From Fidelibacterota bacterium (lineage in GTDB: Bacteria; Fidelibacterota; Marinisomatia; SCGC-AAA003-L08; D37C17), in assembly GCA_002704685.1 (NCBI GenBank), contig PAHD01000007.1, positions 118,056-146,890 of the forward strand: a stretch of 28,835 nucleotides of DNA. Direction: 5' to 3'. A model generated the notes under the pieces. That model was given only the letters and a program-made list of their open reading frames with translations, made no database searches and was not told the origin of the DNA. The position numbers were made by a program, and so were the translations under genes. Shown here one piece after another: positions 7,707 through 17,394 of this stretch. How positions within the stretch are numbered: the stretch's first letter is position 1; every line of letters starts with the position of its first letter.

Positions 7707-8476
7707 TTTAAATATGCTAAATAATAAGATTCATTTTGGTCAGATTTTAAAGAGCCAATCAAATTATTTGTTTCTTCAAAACTAGTACTATCAAGAAAAT
7801 TATTTTTATATTCACTAATATAATCTTTAGCTTTTCCAATATCTTCTAGACAATAAATTATAGCAATATTTGTTAAAGCATCGTCGACAAATTCAGTGTC
7901 GTAATATTCGTTTACAATATTATCAAAATAGATTAATGCTGCATCAATTTCTTCTATTTTTACATAGAGTTTAGCTGTATAAAAATCTTTTTTAGCTAAT
8001 TTTGTTCTCAACTCTAATATCATTACTTCTAAATCAGAAGAATACTCATTCATTGATTTTTTTTCTATAAAATATTGCAACTTTTCAATTGCAATATAAG
8101 TATCTGATTGATCTTTATTATATTCTAAAGAAATATTAAAATAACATTTACAAAGCATAAATTGTGATTTCTTCACAAGTTCATCAACAGTATCATTTCT
8201 TGTTAAATATTTATTATATTCAATAATTGATTGATTAAAATCATTCAAATAAAAATAACATTCAGCAATATAGAATTGTGATAGAGCAGAAAATTCAGAT
8301 AAAGGATCATTAAATAAAATATAATTTAATTCATCAATAGCCCTGCTATATTTTTTATTTTCAATTAAACTTTTAACAAAATCTATTTTACTATTACTAG
8401 TATCATCTGAAACAATATATGAACTACAATTTGTTAAAAATAAAAAAAGTATAATTAAATAAGTATTTTTTACCAT
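7703..8476 (-). CDS. bamD: BamD-like outer membrane assembly lipoprotein
   Basis: BamD is the essential lipoprotein of the BAM complex, which folds beta-barrels into the outer membrane. The 257-residue protein has a lipoprotein signal peptide ending LFLTNCSS (lipid-modified Cys at about residue 17). A TPR-rich body follows. SKIDFVKSLIENKKYSRAIDELNYIL and SEFSALSQFYIAECYFYLNDFNQSIIEYNKYL form TPR 1-2. The BamD-typical LELRTKLAKKDFYTAKLYVKIEEIDAA has the 'l...la...y.vA.yY.krg.y.aa' pattern. YYDTEFVDDALTNIAIIY resembles the last TPR. Length and layout fit BamD; identity is modest, so another YfiO-type TPR lipoprotein cannot be excluded. Its neighbours, several barrel proteins, suit this role. 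Confidence 0.82.
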   Translation of the reverse strand: MVKNTYLIILFLFLTNCSSYIVSDDTSNSKIDFVKSLIENKKYSRAIDELNYILFNDPLSEFSALSQFYIAECYFYLNDFNQSIIEYNKYLTRNDTVDELVKKSQFMLCKCYFNISLEYNKDQSDTYIAIEKLQYFIEKKSMNEYSSDLEVMILELRTKLAKKDFYTAKLYVKIEEIDAALIYFDNIVNEYYDTEFVDDALTNIAIIYCLEDIGKAKDYISEYKNNFLDSTSFEETNNLIGSLKSDQNESYYLAYLK

Positions 8477-9414
8477 TGAATTGAAAACTCTAATCCATTT
8501 AAATTAATATTATCATCATAAATAGGCTTTGTCATGTAATTAAAATCTGAATTATCACCTGCTAAATTTACAATAAATGCATCAAGCATGCTAACAGCAT
8601 GATTAATAAAAATAAAAGTTAAAGCATTTTCTGCTATATCATAATTTTTATTTGCCTTATCTCTTAATTCATATTGATAATATCTTTTATTATCTGTGTA
8701 TGCATTTTCTGTGTTATTAGTTAAAAGGATATAACTACAACTACCGTATTCATTTATTGTCTCCTGATTACATTCACCATCTCTAGTATCATCCCATCCA
8801 GCAAAAAATAAATCGTATTTACTTATTCCTTCATAAAAATCATGATCTTTATTCACTTCTGCATCATTAAATTCATTAGTTAAACATTCTTGATTATTTA
8901 AAATAGCTTCACTGCATACAGAAGAATATACATTTTCAAACCAATCATCACCATTGGAATTATTAGTTCTTCTTAAAAAACCATCTAAATAAAACTCTAT
9001 GTGATGAGAGTCATTCCAAGGATAGAAAAAATTATTATAAGGATCAAGCATAACTGAATTAACTGGATTTGTCTCATCAGCATAAATGCTTATATCTCTT
9101 ATCCATTTATCAAAATGCCAATGATTATTTGCAAAGTTCTTATATTCAAGAACATAATCATCTCCTCTATCTAAATATTTTTGACGTTTTGAAATATTAA
9201 TTAATTCTATTGCTAAATAGGCAATACCTCTTTTATAATTCTTATTATATATCTGACCTGCTCCAGGTAAAACAGCTGATAGAGCTAATGCAATAAAAGC
9301 ATTATTGCGTGATTCAAAACTTGAACTTTTTGGTAAATTTTCATTTTTAAATGTATTATCAGATGAATGCGACTGCAAAAATGAAATGATAAATAAATAT
9401 ATTAATACTTTCAA
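8470..9414 (-). CDS. DUF5683-family protein (secreted or membrane, function unknown)
   Basis: This 314-residue protein has a signal peptide (residues 1-17, ending LQSHSS) and the hallmark of DUF5683, ALSAVLPGAGQIYNKNYKRGIAYLAIE (about residues 44-70): a Pro-Gly-x-Gly-Gln-x-Tyr-Asn turn followed by an amphipathic hydrophobic helix. A long polar insertion of about 160 residues (about 85-245) is rich in Asp, Asn, Tyr and Trp and carries four Cys. It is followed by the family-like closing helix LTFIFINHAVSMLDAFI (about 266-282). In FCB bacteria such proteins occur near cell-envelope genes and are thought to sit in or at the membrane; no activity is known to me. The stop overlaps bamD by 7 nt. Confidence 0.8.
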   Translation of the reverse strand: MKVLIYLFIISFLQSHSSDNTFKNENLPKSSSFESRNNAFIALALSAVLPGAGQIYNKNYKRGIAYLAIELINISKRQKYLDRGDDYVLEYKNFANNHWHFDKWIRDISIYADETNPVNSVMLDPYNNFFYPWNDSHHIEFYLDGFLRRTNNSNGDDWFENVYSSVCSEAILNNQECLTNEFNDAEVNKDHDFYEGISKYDLFFAGWDDTRDGECNQETINEYGSCSYILLTNNTENAYTDNKRYYQYELRDKANKNYDIAENALTFIFINHAVSMLDAFIVNLAGDNSDFNYMTKPIYDDNINLNGLEFSIQW

Positions 9415-9422
9415 AATAACCT

Positions 9423-12400
9423 TTAATTAAAATCAAATAGAATCTTTAAATATTGTTTACCTTTACTTTCCCAAGGATCAGATAAAGGAATATGATATTC
9501 ATAGGTTAAAGCTGTTGGGTAAGAATAAAAAGAATAACCCAATAACTTGATTTCAACTCCTAAAGAATATTTATATGCTTTATAACGCTCTTTTAAATCT
9601 AAAATATTTTTTCCACTTTGTGTAAAGTTATTATCATCATATTTTGCATAAATATCTGGATATAGGTAATGCTCTATTGATTCAGGTATTAAATTAGAAT
9701 TATCTAAAGCATCCATGGATTGAGATAAATCTAAATATTCTTGAATACTAGAATAATTATTACCATTTATCTCTAATTCAATATTTTGAAAATCATTTAA
9801 AATATCATTAGACATTTCATCTTTATCATAGCCTATGTTACCAACAATTATTTTACCATCAAACGATTTACCTATTTGATGCTTAATACCTAATGCTACG
9901 CTATTTAAATACATATGCGCCACCTTAATTGCTTTTTGATTAAACACAGGTATGTTCAATTTATTTGTAAAAATAATTTGTCTAGGTCCTTGTAAGGTAG
10001 GTTCATAAAAGGTATATCCTTGTAGACCTTCAAGCCCTCCACCAAAAAAGTATAAAAAATCATCTACTTTGTAATTTGATAAATGAAAATATTTAAAATT
10101 ATTAGTAAAAGATATATTATAATTAGAATTTACTAACCAATTGTTTGATAATTCTAATTTATATCTAAATGTATTATGAGATGTTAGAGATTCAATAAAT
10201 CCACCGTAGTCTTGATTAACTTTAAATTCTTCGAAAATAGAATTTAATTCGTATGATATAGATGTCTTAATATTGAATCCATTTTTAGGAATCATATTGT
10301 ATAAATAATGAGGCTTTCTACCATCATAGTTATATTCTAAGCTAAAAACATGAGCTCTAAAATAATCATAGGCTCCTTTTCCATAAATTGAATTAGTATT
10401 GGGTCCATTAAAATTATACTCTTGGATTTGGGTTGCACTATAAAACTGTCTATATTTTGAATAGGTATACTTTAACCAGAACTTATGATTTTTAATAATA
10501 AATCTATTGCCAATGTCAGCTGAAAAAAGTTGATACTTATAATCAACATTCCAATTTATACTTGGTATTACTTCTCCAATGCTATTTATGTATGCATGTG
10601 ATCGTTCTTTATTTCTTGTGATCCAATAAAAATTAAAAAAATAACTACTTTTGTACTGATTATTATCAAATAAAAGGAATAAATCTATATCTTTATTAGA
10701 GTTAAAACTAATACCACTTAGAATTGAACTTTTATTTAAAAAATCATTATCAAACAAATATAAACCAGGTTTAAATGTATTATAATCATAAGTTATTCTT
10801 GGCATAATAAATGGGCCTGAATTTGCTGATTCATAATTTTTTAAACTTAATTCATTTTCATTAATTTGTCTTGAAGAAACTGAGATTTTATCGGACTTAG
10901 GATTTATATAATAATTACTTTTTTCTTCAAAACTATTAAAGTCAGATCTATTTTCATTTAAATTACTATACCCAATTTTATTTTCGTAAAAATTTATTTC
11001 ATCTAATATTGCTATTTGATACTTACCTTTTTGATAAAGACTAAAGACTACTCTTCCATCATTTGATATATCAGGCATAAATGCACCTCCTGAAACATTT
11101 GATAAATAATTTTTTTTATCATTTAACAAAACAAGATTAAATATTCCATATTTATCATCTGAATAAATCAATTGATTATTGTTCAAAGTAGGATCTCTAC
11201 TGTCCCATTCATTAGAAATATAATTATTTATTTCTTTTGTTTTTTTATCTAGCGAAAATAGTTTCCTTCCATGATTTACAACAGCATCGAAAATAATCAA
11301 ACTATCATTACTAGATATAGAGAAAATCTGTGTCCCATCATCAAGATTTGTAATCTGCTCATAATTTGAATAATCATCTTTACTTACAAATATATTTGAA
11401 GTTCCATCATAAGTATTTATAGCATAAATTTGATTATTTTTTTTATCAAAATGTGGAGCAAATAATCTCAAGCCATTTGTTAATCTATTTTGTTTTTTTT
11501 CAATGAAATCATAAGAATATAAATCAAAAAACTTTGAACCATTAATATTTGGTTTGCTAATTTTAGAATAAACAATTAAAGAATCATTAATCCAAGATGG
11601 TGAAGTTTTAACTCCTGAAGCAATTTTCTTTGAAACTGAATCTTCTAAACTGTAAATATATAAGTCAGTCTGTGTAAAATAATCATTTTCTTTGTTTGAT
11701 AAATATGCAATTTTTAAACCATTTTTTGAAAAGGTAGGATGGATATTGGTTGTTCCATTATTTTCAATAATAAAGTAATTTTCTATATCTTCGATATTTT
11801 TTAACTGTTCTTGATATATTTTACTAAGCTCTATTTTCCAATCACTGTAAATTTCATAACCTGATATACCAATAGAATTTTTTAATGCTTTATTTATTGA
11901 TAAAACAAATGGTTTTGATAGTTCATCTGTAATTTTTTTTAATGACTCTTCTCCATATTTTTTTACAATAAATTTTGTTAATGAAAAACCTTGATTATAT
12001 GTTGACTCATTTCCAATACCTTTTTTACCAAAAATATTCATTTGGTCAAATGATAAAAGATTATTATTAATTACTCTATCTCTCAATATCATATCCCTTA
12101 TAGAATCCCAATAATCATAATTTGCTCCATCAAACATATATTGAGCAGTTCCTTCAGCAAACCATGGAGGTACTGTTGTGCCTGGAATAGGATAACTTAC
12201 TATTTGATTTGGATATCCGTATAAAACATCTTCTCTTTTTTCATTCTCATATGATAAAACTTGTAAATAGGTACCTGGTATATTACGTGAATATTTCATT
12301 GATGCACCAAGCTGAACAATATGAGTAAACTCATGCGTTATAACATCTTGTAACCATCTATGAGATCCTCTTAAATCGTAATCTAAAGGTTTTGCCCAAA

Positions 12401-12695
12401 TTATAATTTTATTATCATAAAAATATGCCGCACCATTAGAATAATCATCAACGTCTTGTATAACAATGTAAGTTTTGCTTTCTGGATAGAAATCATAAAG
12501 ATTGGTTATTTTATCATAAATTTTTTCAACAATATCTACTGCTTCCACTGCACTTCTTTTTGTTTCATCGTGAAAACAAATAATAAAATGATCAGTTTCA
12601 AGTTCTTGCCAATTTAACTGCGGATGATTATACCAATTTATTTGAGGAAGTAAATTAAAAGAAAAAAGAATTATATATATAAAATACTTAATCAT
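9423..12695 (-). CDS. Secreted gluzincin (peptidase MA-like) fused to a TolB-type propeller and a C-terminal beta-barrel
   Basis: This is a 1090-residue protein with a signal peptide (residues 1-18). Residues about 25-290 form a peptidase-MA-like zinc metalloprotease domain. It has HEFTH (His121, Glu122, His125) and, about 55 residues later, WFAEGTAQ, whose Glu181 is the expected third zinc ligand of the Glu-zincin clan, so it should be catalytically competent. Residues about 310-570 show TolB/WD40-like propeller repeats ('HPTFSKNGLKIAYLSN', 'SPSWINDSLIVYS', 'DISNDGRVVFS'). Residues about 640-1090 alternate like an outer-membrane barrel. They include GGGLEGLQGY (Omp85-like 'GG...lRGY') and end in an amphipathic strand, KQYLKILFDFN. 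I infer an outer-membrane-anchored protease. Its start overlaps the M6-like gene by 4 nt. Confidence 0.85.
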   Translation of the reverse strand: MIKYFIYIILFSFNLLPQINWYNHPQLNWQELETDHFIICFHDETKRSAVEAVDIVEKIYDKITNLYDFYPESKTYIVIQDVDDYSNGAAYFYDNKIIIWAKPLDYDLRGSHRWLQDVITHEFTHIVQLGASMKYSRNIPGTYLQVLSYENEKREDVLYGYPNQIVSYPIPGTTVPPWFAEGTAQYMFDGANYDYWDSIRDMILRDRVINNNLLSFDQMNIFGKKGIGNESTYNQGFSLTKFIVKKYGEESLKKITDELSKPFVLSINKALKNSIGISGYEIYSDWKIELSKIYQEQLKNIEDIENYFIIENNGTTNIHPTFSKNGLKIAYLSNKENDYFTQTDLYIYSLEDSVSKKIASGVKTSPSWINDSLIVYSKISKPNINGSKFFDLYSYDFIEKKQNRLTNGLRLFAPHFDKKNNQIYAINTYDGTSNIFVSKDDYSNYEQITNLDDGTQIFSISSNDSLIIFDAVVNHGRKLFSLDKKTKEINNYISNEWDSRDPTLNNNQLIYSDDKYGIFNLVLLNDKKNYLSNVSGGAFMPDISNDGRVVFSLYQKGKYQIAILDEINFYENKIGYSNLNENRSDFNSFEEKSNYYINPKSDKISVSSRQINENELSLKNYESANSGPFIMPRITYDYNTFKPGLYLFDNDFLNKSSILSGISFNSNKDIDLFLLFDNNQYKSSYFFNFYWITRNKERSHAYINSIGEVIPSINWNVDYKYQLFSADIGNRFIIKNHKFWLKYTYSKYRQFYSATQIQEYNFNGPNTNSIYGKGAYDYFRAHVFSLEYNYDGRKPHYLYNMIPKNGFNIKTSISYELNSIFEEFKVNQDYGGFIESLTSHNTFRYKLELSNNWLVNSNYNISFTNNFKYFHLSNYKVDDFLYFFGGGLEGLQGYTFYEPTLQGPRQIIFTNKLNIPVFNQKAIKVAHMYLNSVALGIKHQIGKSFDGKIIVGNIGYDKDEMSNDILNDFQNIELEINGNNYSSIQEYLDLSQSMDALDNSNLIPESIEHYLYPDIYAKYDDNNFTQSGKNILDLKERYKAYKYSLGVEIKLLGYSFYSYPTALTYEYHIPLSDPWESKGKQYLKILFDFN

Positions 12696-15457
12696 CTTAA
12701 AACAACAATCTTAATTAATTTAGACTCATCAAAATCAGATTTAAATTCTGCAAAATATAATCCGGAATTCATTTTTGATGCATCCCACAAAATTTCATTA
12801 AACTCATTTTGAATTAAACTACCAAGGCTTAAACTTTCAACTAAAATACCAGCTGCATCAAAAATTTTTATATTAACCTTATTTGAATTATGTACAAAGA
12901 ATCTGAACTTAGTTAATCCGTTTATTATTGGATTTGGATAATTATATACTTTCGATAAATCTACTCCAATTAATTGTGGTGATAAGCTCTGTCGATTAAT
13001 AGGTCCAGAAACTATTGAATTATTTAAAGTATTTGAATTAGTATTATACCAAAAAGAACTATTAGAATTATAATTATCAAAAATAAATATTTTATTCCCA
13101 TTAATTAAAGCTGCTTTGTTAATATTCCCCCAGTTTGGAATAATACTTAAATCTTGGCTTTGATTGTAATCAGGAATGTTTAAAAGTATATTACCATTAT
13201 TATCTATTACAGATATTGATTGACCATTTCTACATATAATTTCTGGTTTATTATCATTATTTAAAATATCTACAATTAATGGAATATCTTTAAAATTACC
13301 ATTAATTGGAAAACCAGAGCAAGATGACTCATTTGAGTTCAAACAATGTAAGCTATTATTTTTAATTAATAATTTCTCATCATATCCATCCTGATCTATA
13401 TCTCCAAGTGATAGAGCATCTTCAACTTCTTCAAGTTGCTCTAAACTATTAAAAAAGCCATAAGGATTAGATATACTGTTTAATAATTCCTCATTGTATA
13501 TTGAAAAAGTTGAATTTTCAACAAGGTATAAATTTTGATTTAAATCAACTAAAATTCTTGAATCTGCATTAACAAAACTTAAATCACCAAAATATAAATC
13601 ATCTTGATATAATTCAACAATATCTTCATCAAAACATAACCTATAAATAATATTTGATTTATTATAAAAAATACATCCATCACTATTACCAATTACTAAA
13701 ATATCACTATCTATATAATTAACATCGAAAAATTGGTTATAATTATTTCTTACCTCAACGGTCATGCTTGGACTAATATTATCTTTAATTTCAAAAGAAA
13801 TGTAAGAATCGTTATTATTTTTAGTATTTGAATTTGGTATGCTTTCACTATTAAATAATATAGGATTATTTAGATAATTTTGATTTTCATAGCCTTCATA
13901 ATTAATATATTGATAAAAATCATTTGATGAATACCAAAAATCTCCTTTGCTTCCCTTTGAAAAATCGGTAAATAAATAATAATTAGGGTTACCTATATGA
14001 TTTATTCCATCACCTTCTTCTATGGAAATAGATTTATTCATCAAATCATTATTGATACCGGTTATGTATTGATTTTGTTCTGGTTCATCAATATGCCAAA
14101 TCAATATACCTGAGCCAGGAAGACCATAATCATAATTTTTAACGCTGGTAATTACATTATAAGTAGGATTAATTTCAAAAATATCATACCCATTAGTAGA
14201 ATTAAAATAATTTAAAATATCAAAAAAATTTAAAAACTCATCATTTTCTTCAACATAATTATCATCAAATTCATTTTCATAGTTAATAATATCTTCTATT
14301 GACATGTTAGAATATTCACCAGGAATATCTAATCTATTATTTCTATTTTCTAAAAGGAAATACTCGTTTTCAGAAATTGGAAACTTATATATAAAATCAG
14401 CTTCATCACTAACATTCATTATATCTATTTCTAAAAATTGATTCTGAGAAAGATTTTCGTTATTTTCAATTACATCAATCCATCCTAAAACATTTTCAGA
14501 CTTATTTGATCTTGTCCAAGGGTTAGGTCTGGGGGGAATTATACCATTCATATTTGACCAACCAACATCCATTAATCCAAATTTTCCAATTCTAGTATCT
14601 CCTGTTTCTGTATTTGACATAAGTGGAAAACCAAAGTGAAACCCTAATAAATGAGCAAACAAACCCGTCATTCCAATTTGAATATCACAATATAAATTAG
14701 ATAAATCACTTTGTTCAATAAAACTCAAAGGGAAGATATCCTCAATAACATCATAGAAAATCCAATTCAATGTTTCTGGTAAAACTAAACCCGATTTAAT
14801 ATTATTATCATTAAGCCAAGATAATGAAGATACTTCTCCTAACATTTCATCATCAATATAAGCACTTCTTACATCATAGATTGTAGGATCAAAATCCTGC
14901 GATGCCTCTTGTCCTAATCCTGCATGGAAAACGACAAATAAGATGTCATTTAAATTTATATTATTATTAATCGCAAATTCTTCAATATCATTTGATGCAA
15001 GCTCAAGCGAATCTGAAAATAATAAACCAATTTTTTGATCAGAAGTTGAATAAAATGCCATTGGTTGATTTAACTGGTATTGATTTTGGATTACATGTAT
15101 TTCAAAAGATATAAAATTATTTGTTATTGATTCATAATAATTTTTAACACTTTCCATCTGCAAACTAAAATATTCATGATTATGCGGTGGTAAGTCAATT
15201 ACTAGTTTAGAATTTTTATCACATCTTTTTATATTCGGATAATCTATAAAATTTAAATTTTCAGTTGTTAAAAACTTACCATTACCTGAAGTTTCTGGAT
15301 TAGTATCTTCTTCAAATTCGACCATTATTCCTACTAGATGAGTAAAATTTGAACTTCTTGGGTTTAAATTAATTTTTGAATTATTAACTTTTAAATCAAT
15401 ATTTTTTGAAAAACAAAAATGGATTATTAATAAAAAATAGAAAAAAAATCTATTCAA
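12692..15457 (-). CDS. M6-type metalloprotease homologue with degenerate zinc site and T9SS sorting domain
   Basis: This is a 921-residue secreted protein. It has a signal peptide (about 1-17) and an M6/immune-inhibitor-A-like domain (about 35-400): LVGIMVEFEED, ESVKNYYESITNN, and IGKFGLMDVGWSN ('G.wdlMg'). FG-GAP-like repeats follow (about 670-800, SLGDIDQDGYDE). A C-terminal type IX sorting domain spans about 838-921: NYPNPI, 'VNIKIFDAAGILV', 'EILWDASKMNSGLYFAEF', ending KLIKIVVLR. Where active M6 enzymes have HExGHxxGxPd, this protein reads AHLLGFHFGFP (His269 onward): the catalytic Glu is Leu and the second His is Phe. It is therefore probably not a zinc protease. It lies directly after the PorV-like gene and is coupled to the gluzincin gene. 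Confidence 0.85.
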   Translation of the reverse strand: MNRFFFYFLLIIHFCFSKNIDLKVNNSKINLNPRSSNFTHLVGIMVEFEEDTNPETSGNGKFLTTENLNFIDYPNIKRCDKNSKLVIDLPPHNHEYFSLQMESVKNYYESITNNFISFEIHVIQNQYQLNQPMAFYSTSDQKIGLLFSDSLELASNDIEEFAINNNINLNDILFVVFHAGLGQEASQDFDPTIYDVRSAYIDDEMLGEVSSLSWLNDNNIKSGLVLPETLNWIFYDVIEDIFPLSFIEQSDLSNLYCDIQIGMTGLFAHLLGFHFGFPLMSNTETGDTRIGKFGLMDVGWSNMNGIIPPRPNPWTRSNKSENVLGWIDVIENNENLSQNQFLEIDIMNVSDEADFIYKFPISENEYFLLENRNNRLDIPGEYSNMSIEDIINYENEFDDNYVEENDEFLNFFDILNYFNSTNGYDIFEINPTYNVITSVKNYDYGLPGSGILIWHIDEPEQNQYITGINNDLMNKSISIEEGDGINHIGNPNYYLFTDFSKGSKGDFWYSSNDFYQYINYEGYENQNYLNNPILFNSESIPNSNTKNNNDSYISFEIKDNISPSMTVEVRNNYNQFFDVNYIDSDILVIGNSDGCIFYNKSNIIYRLCFDEDIVELYQDDLYFGDLSFVNADSRILVDLNQNLYLVENSTFSIYNEELLNSISNPYGFFNSLEQLEEVEDALSLGDIDQDGYDEKLLIKNNSLHCLNSNESSCSGFPINGNFKDIPLIVDILNNDNKPEIICRNGQSISVIDNNGNILLNIPDYNQSQDLSIIPNWGNINKAALINGNKIFIFDNYNSNSSFWYNTNSNTLNNSIVSGPINRQSLSPQLIGVDLSKVYNYPNPIINGLTKFRFFVHNSNKVNIKIFDAAGILVESLSLGSLIQNEFNEILWDASKMNSGLYFAEFKSDFDESKLIKIVVLR

Positions 15458-15460
15458 TCT

Positions 15461-17344
15461 TTACAATCCCATAGATAATGAGAAAAACATAGTATTTTCT
15501 CTTGGATGACCTTTATCACCTGCGGTGTATCCAAAGTCAAACCCATAATTATTAAAATTTAAACCTGCACCAAATGTTGGGTTCTTAATATCTCCTTGTA
15601 AATCATATATAAAACCGAGTCTCATAACAAAATTTTGAGTATATTCCCATTCAAGACCAAAATTATATATCATCTCTTCTAATTCATCTTTAAACTCACG
15701 TTGGTCGCCTGTTCCCTTTTCAAAATTACCATGTGCATTATAAATACCATATTCTGAATCAGTAAAATTATATTGACCATTATCATTTACTTCAACATCA
15801 AAATGTGCTTCTCCATATTGTGGTGACTCTATAACACCATTTAATTCTTGATTATCACAAATATAATTTTGATCAAAATCACATTCTGGATCAAAAATAT
15901 CAAAATCACCTAGTCCATCTTGCGGCATATCTATATATGACAATTCATCAAAGTTTTCATTTACATTCATTATCCAAGTTGGATCATTAAATGAACCTAA
16001 ATTAGTTGGTTCCATATATGATTCTCCACTTGAATCATAACACAGAGAATAACCATGCCAATCAATGTTTACACCTTCTGAATAAACACTTCCACCATAT
16101 GGCTCATAAACTTCATTACAAAAGCCGTTATAATTTGGAACATATATAATTTGGTCATCCATTTTGCTTATTTTGCCTGATAGTGCTGAAGGATTATTTT
16201 TAACAAACCAATCCAAAGATGTTAAATATTGACCATCTATTGCAGACAAATTATTATTTTCAATATCATCAAATAAAATACCATCACTCCAAAAATCTGC
16301 ATACTCACCTAATGCATTATCTAAACTTGATAACGTTGCATATAAATTCTCATTATTTATATAGTCAAAATTTGCAATTTCATAATAACCGCCAATTCGA
16401 TTATCTCTAGAAGTTCCAAACGAAGAGACAATATCTTTATCAATAGTTGATTGACCACATGGGTCTTCACAAAGATCATAATCCCCACCATAATACCAAT
16501 CATCTAACCAGGCTGTCAGAACACCTTTATACCATGGATCAATATGCGACTCTTCTTTACTACCACTAATTACACCATCTCCATTCCAATCCATTGCTGG
16601 ATAAGATGCCACAAGTAACTTATTAGCATCAAATAATAAATTTATTTTATTTATTCCATCATCATATATTTGTGTATAAAGACCAAATTTCATATTTGTT
16701 GGTGCTGGATCTGCTTGCTGACTATCAATAAAATCAATAGGAGGACCTATGTTTTGAATTGAAAAACCAAACTGATGATTCATTTTTTTACCAAATTTCT
16801 GCAAATATCCAATATCAAATGCAAAATCTGTTGAATATGGATCTCCTGTTTCGCCTTGAACCACATCGTCAGCTAATTTTTGATAAAAAACTTTAAAATT
16901 CATGCCTACAGATTTATCTTCAGAAATTTGGGTACCATAACTTAAATTAAAAGCCATCATATAACTTTTGAACAAATTAGTAGCATTCCCCTGAGCATCC
17001 ATGCCTTGTTGCTCTCCTAAATTTAGATAAATCAAATGGCCACCAAATGTTCCTAAACCAGGAACTGATTGTCTATAAGCTAAAAAATCATAAAAAATAT
17101 CATCTGCTAAATTTGGAAGCCAATTGACGTGCTGCATAACAACTTCCCTGCCTCTTAAAAATCCTAAGCCAGCTGGATTATAATAAGAAGCATATGCATC
17201 GTCTACTTTCGCAACCTGAGCTTCTCCAGCACCTGCAGCTGAAGATCCTGGATTAATTAACAAAAAAACTGCACCTGCTTCACCTACAGCAAAAGCCTTT
17301 GTAAAAAGTGATATTATTAATAAAAATTTTATTTTATTCTTCAT
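15461..17344 (-). CDS. PorV/PorQ-family outer-membrane protein with large insertion
   Basis: PorV-type barrels shuttle type IX secretion substrates to the attachment complex at the outer membrane. The 627-residue protein has a signal peptide cleaved near FAVGEAG. It then shows the family opening AGAVFLLINPGSSAAGAGEA, followed by YASYYNPAGL (residues 52-60) and barrel strands to about 245. Residues about 250-535 are an acidic insert including an EF-hand-like DWNGDGVIS (252-260), several Asp/Asn/Tyr-rich blocks and paired Cys. The barrel resumes at about 540 (FGLEWEYTQNFVMRLGFIYD) and ends TMFFSLSMGL, a BAM-type terminal strand. Typical PorV proteins are roughly 380-400 residues; the insert accounts for the excess. 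AGGAG at 17350-17354 fixes the start. The next gene encodes a sorting-domain protein, a possible client. Confidence 0.85.
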   Translation of the reverse strand: MKNKIKFLLIISLFTKAFAVGEAGAVFLLINPGSSAAGAGEAQVAKVDDAYASYYNPAGLGFLRGREVVMQHVNWLPNLADDIFYDFLAYRQSVPGLGTFGGHLIYLNLGEQQGMDAQGNATNLFKSYMMAFNLSYGTQISEDKSVGMNFKVFYQKLADDVVQGETGDPYSTDFAFDIGYLQKFGKKMNHQFGFSIQNIGPPIDFIDSQQADPAPTNMKFGLYTQIYDDGINKINLLFDANKLLVASYPAMDWNGDGVISGSKEESHIDPWYKGVLTAWLDDWYYGGDYDLCEDPCGQSTIDKDIVSSFGTSRDNRIGGYYEIANFDYINNENLYATLSSLDNALGEYADFWSDGILFDDIENNNLSAIDGQYLTSLDWFVKNNPSALSGKISKMDDQIIYVPNYNGFCNEVYEPYGGSVYSEGVNIDWHGYSLCYDSSGESYMEPTNLGSFNDPTWIMNVNENFDELSYIDMPQDGLGDFDIFDPECDFDQNYICDNQELNGVIESPQYGEAHFDVEVNDNGQYNFTDSEYGIYNAHGNFEKGTGDQREFKDELEEMIYNFGLEWEYTQNFVMRLGFIYDLQGDIKNPTFGAGLNFNNYGFDFGYTAGDKGHPRENTMFFSLSMGL

Positions 17345-17349
17345 TTTAT

Positions 17350-17354
17350 CTCCT
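17350..17354 (-). promoter_or_regulatory. Ribosome binding site of the PorV-like gene
   Basis: AGGAG ends five nt before the ATG at 17342-17344. It is one of the strongest SD sequences in the window and lies just downstream of the hairpin T tract, as expected for the first gene of a new operon. Confidence 0.7.
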
Positions 17355-17363
17355 ATTCATATT

Positions 17364-17394
17364 TAAAAAAAAACCGGGCTATACTAAACCCGGT
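17364..17394 (-). terminator. Rho-independent terminator-like hairpin
   Basis: Read on the minus strand, ACCGGG (17389-17394) pairs with CCCGGT (17373-17378) across a 10-nt loop (TTTAGTATAG) and is followed directly by a run of about nine T. The GC-rich six-base stem stands out in this AT-rich sequence. It lies about 170 nt after the mlaD stop and only 29 nt before the PorV-like start. It is the only classical terminator I see. It could end the upstream rodA-mlaD block or act as a leader structure of the PorV-like gene. Confidence 0.65.

Noticed and set aside
16219..16410. Plus-strand open frame rich in His/Asn/Tyr opposite the PorV-like insert
   Set aside because: The composition is what the reverse complement of Asp/Asn-rich codons would give; no independent support.
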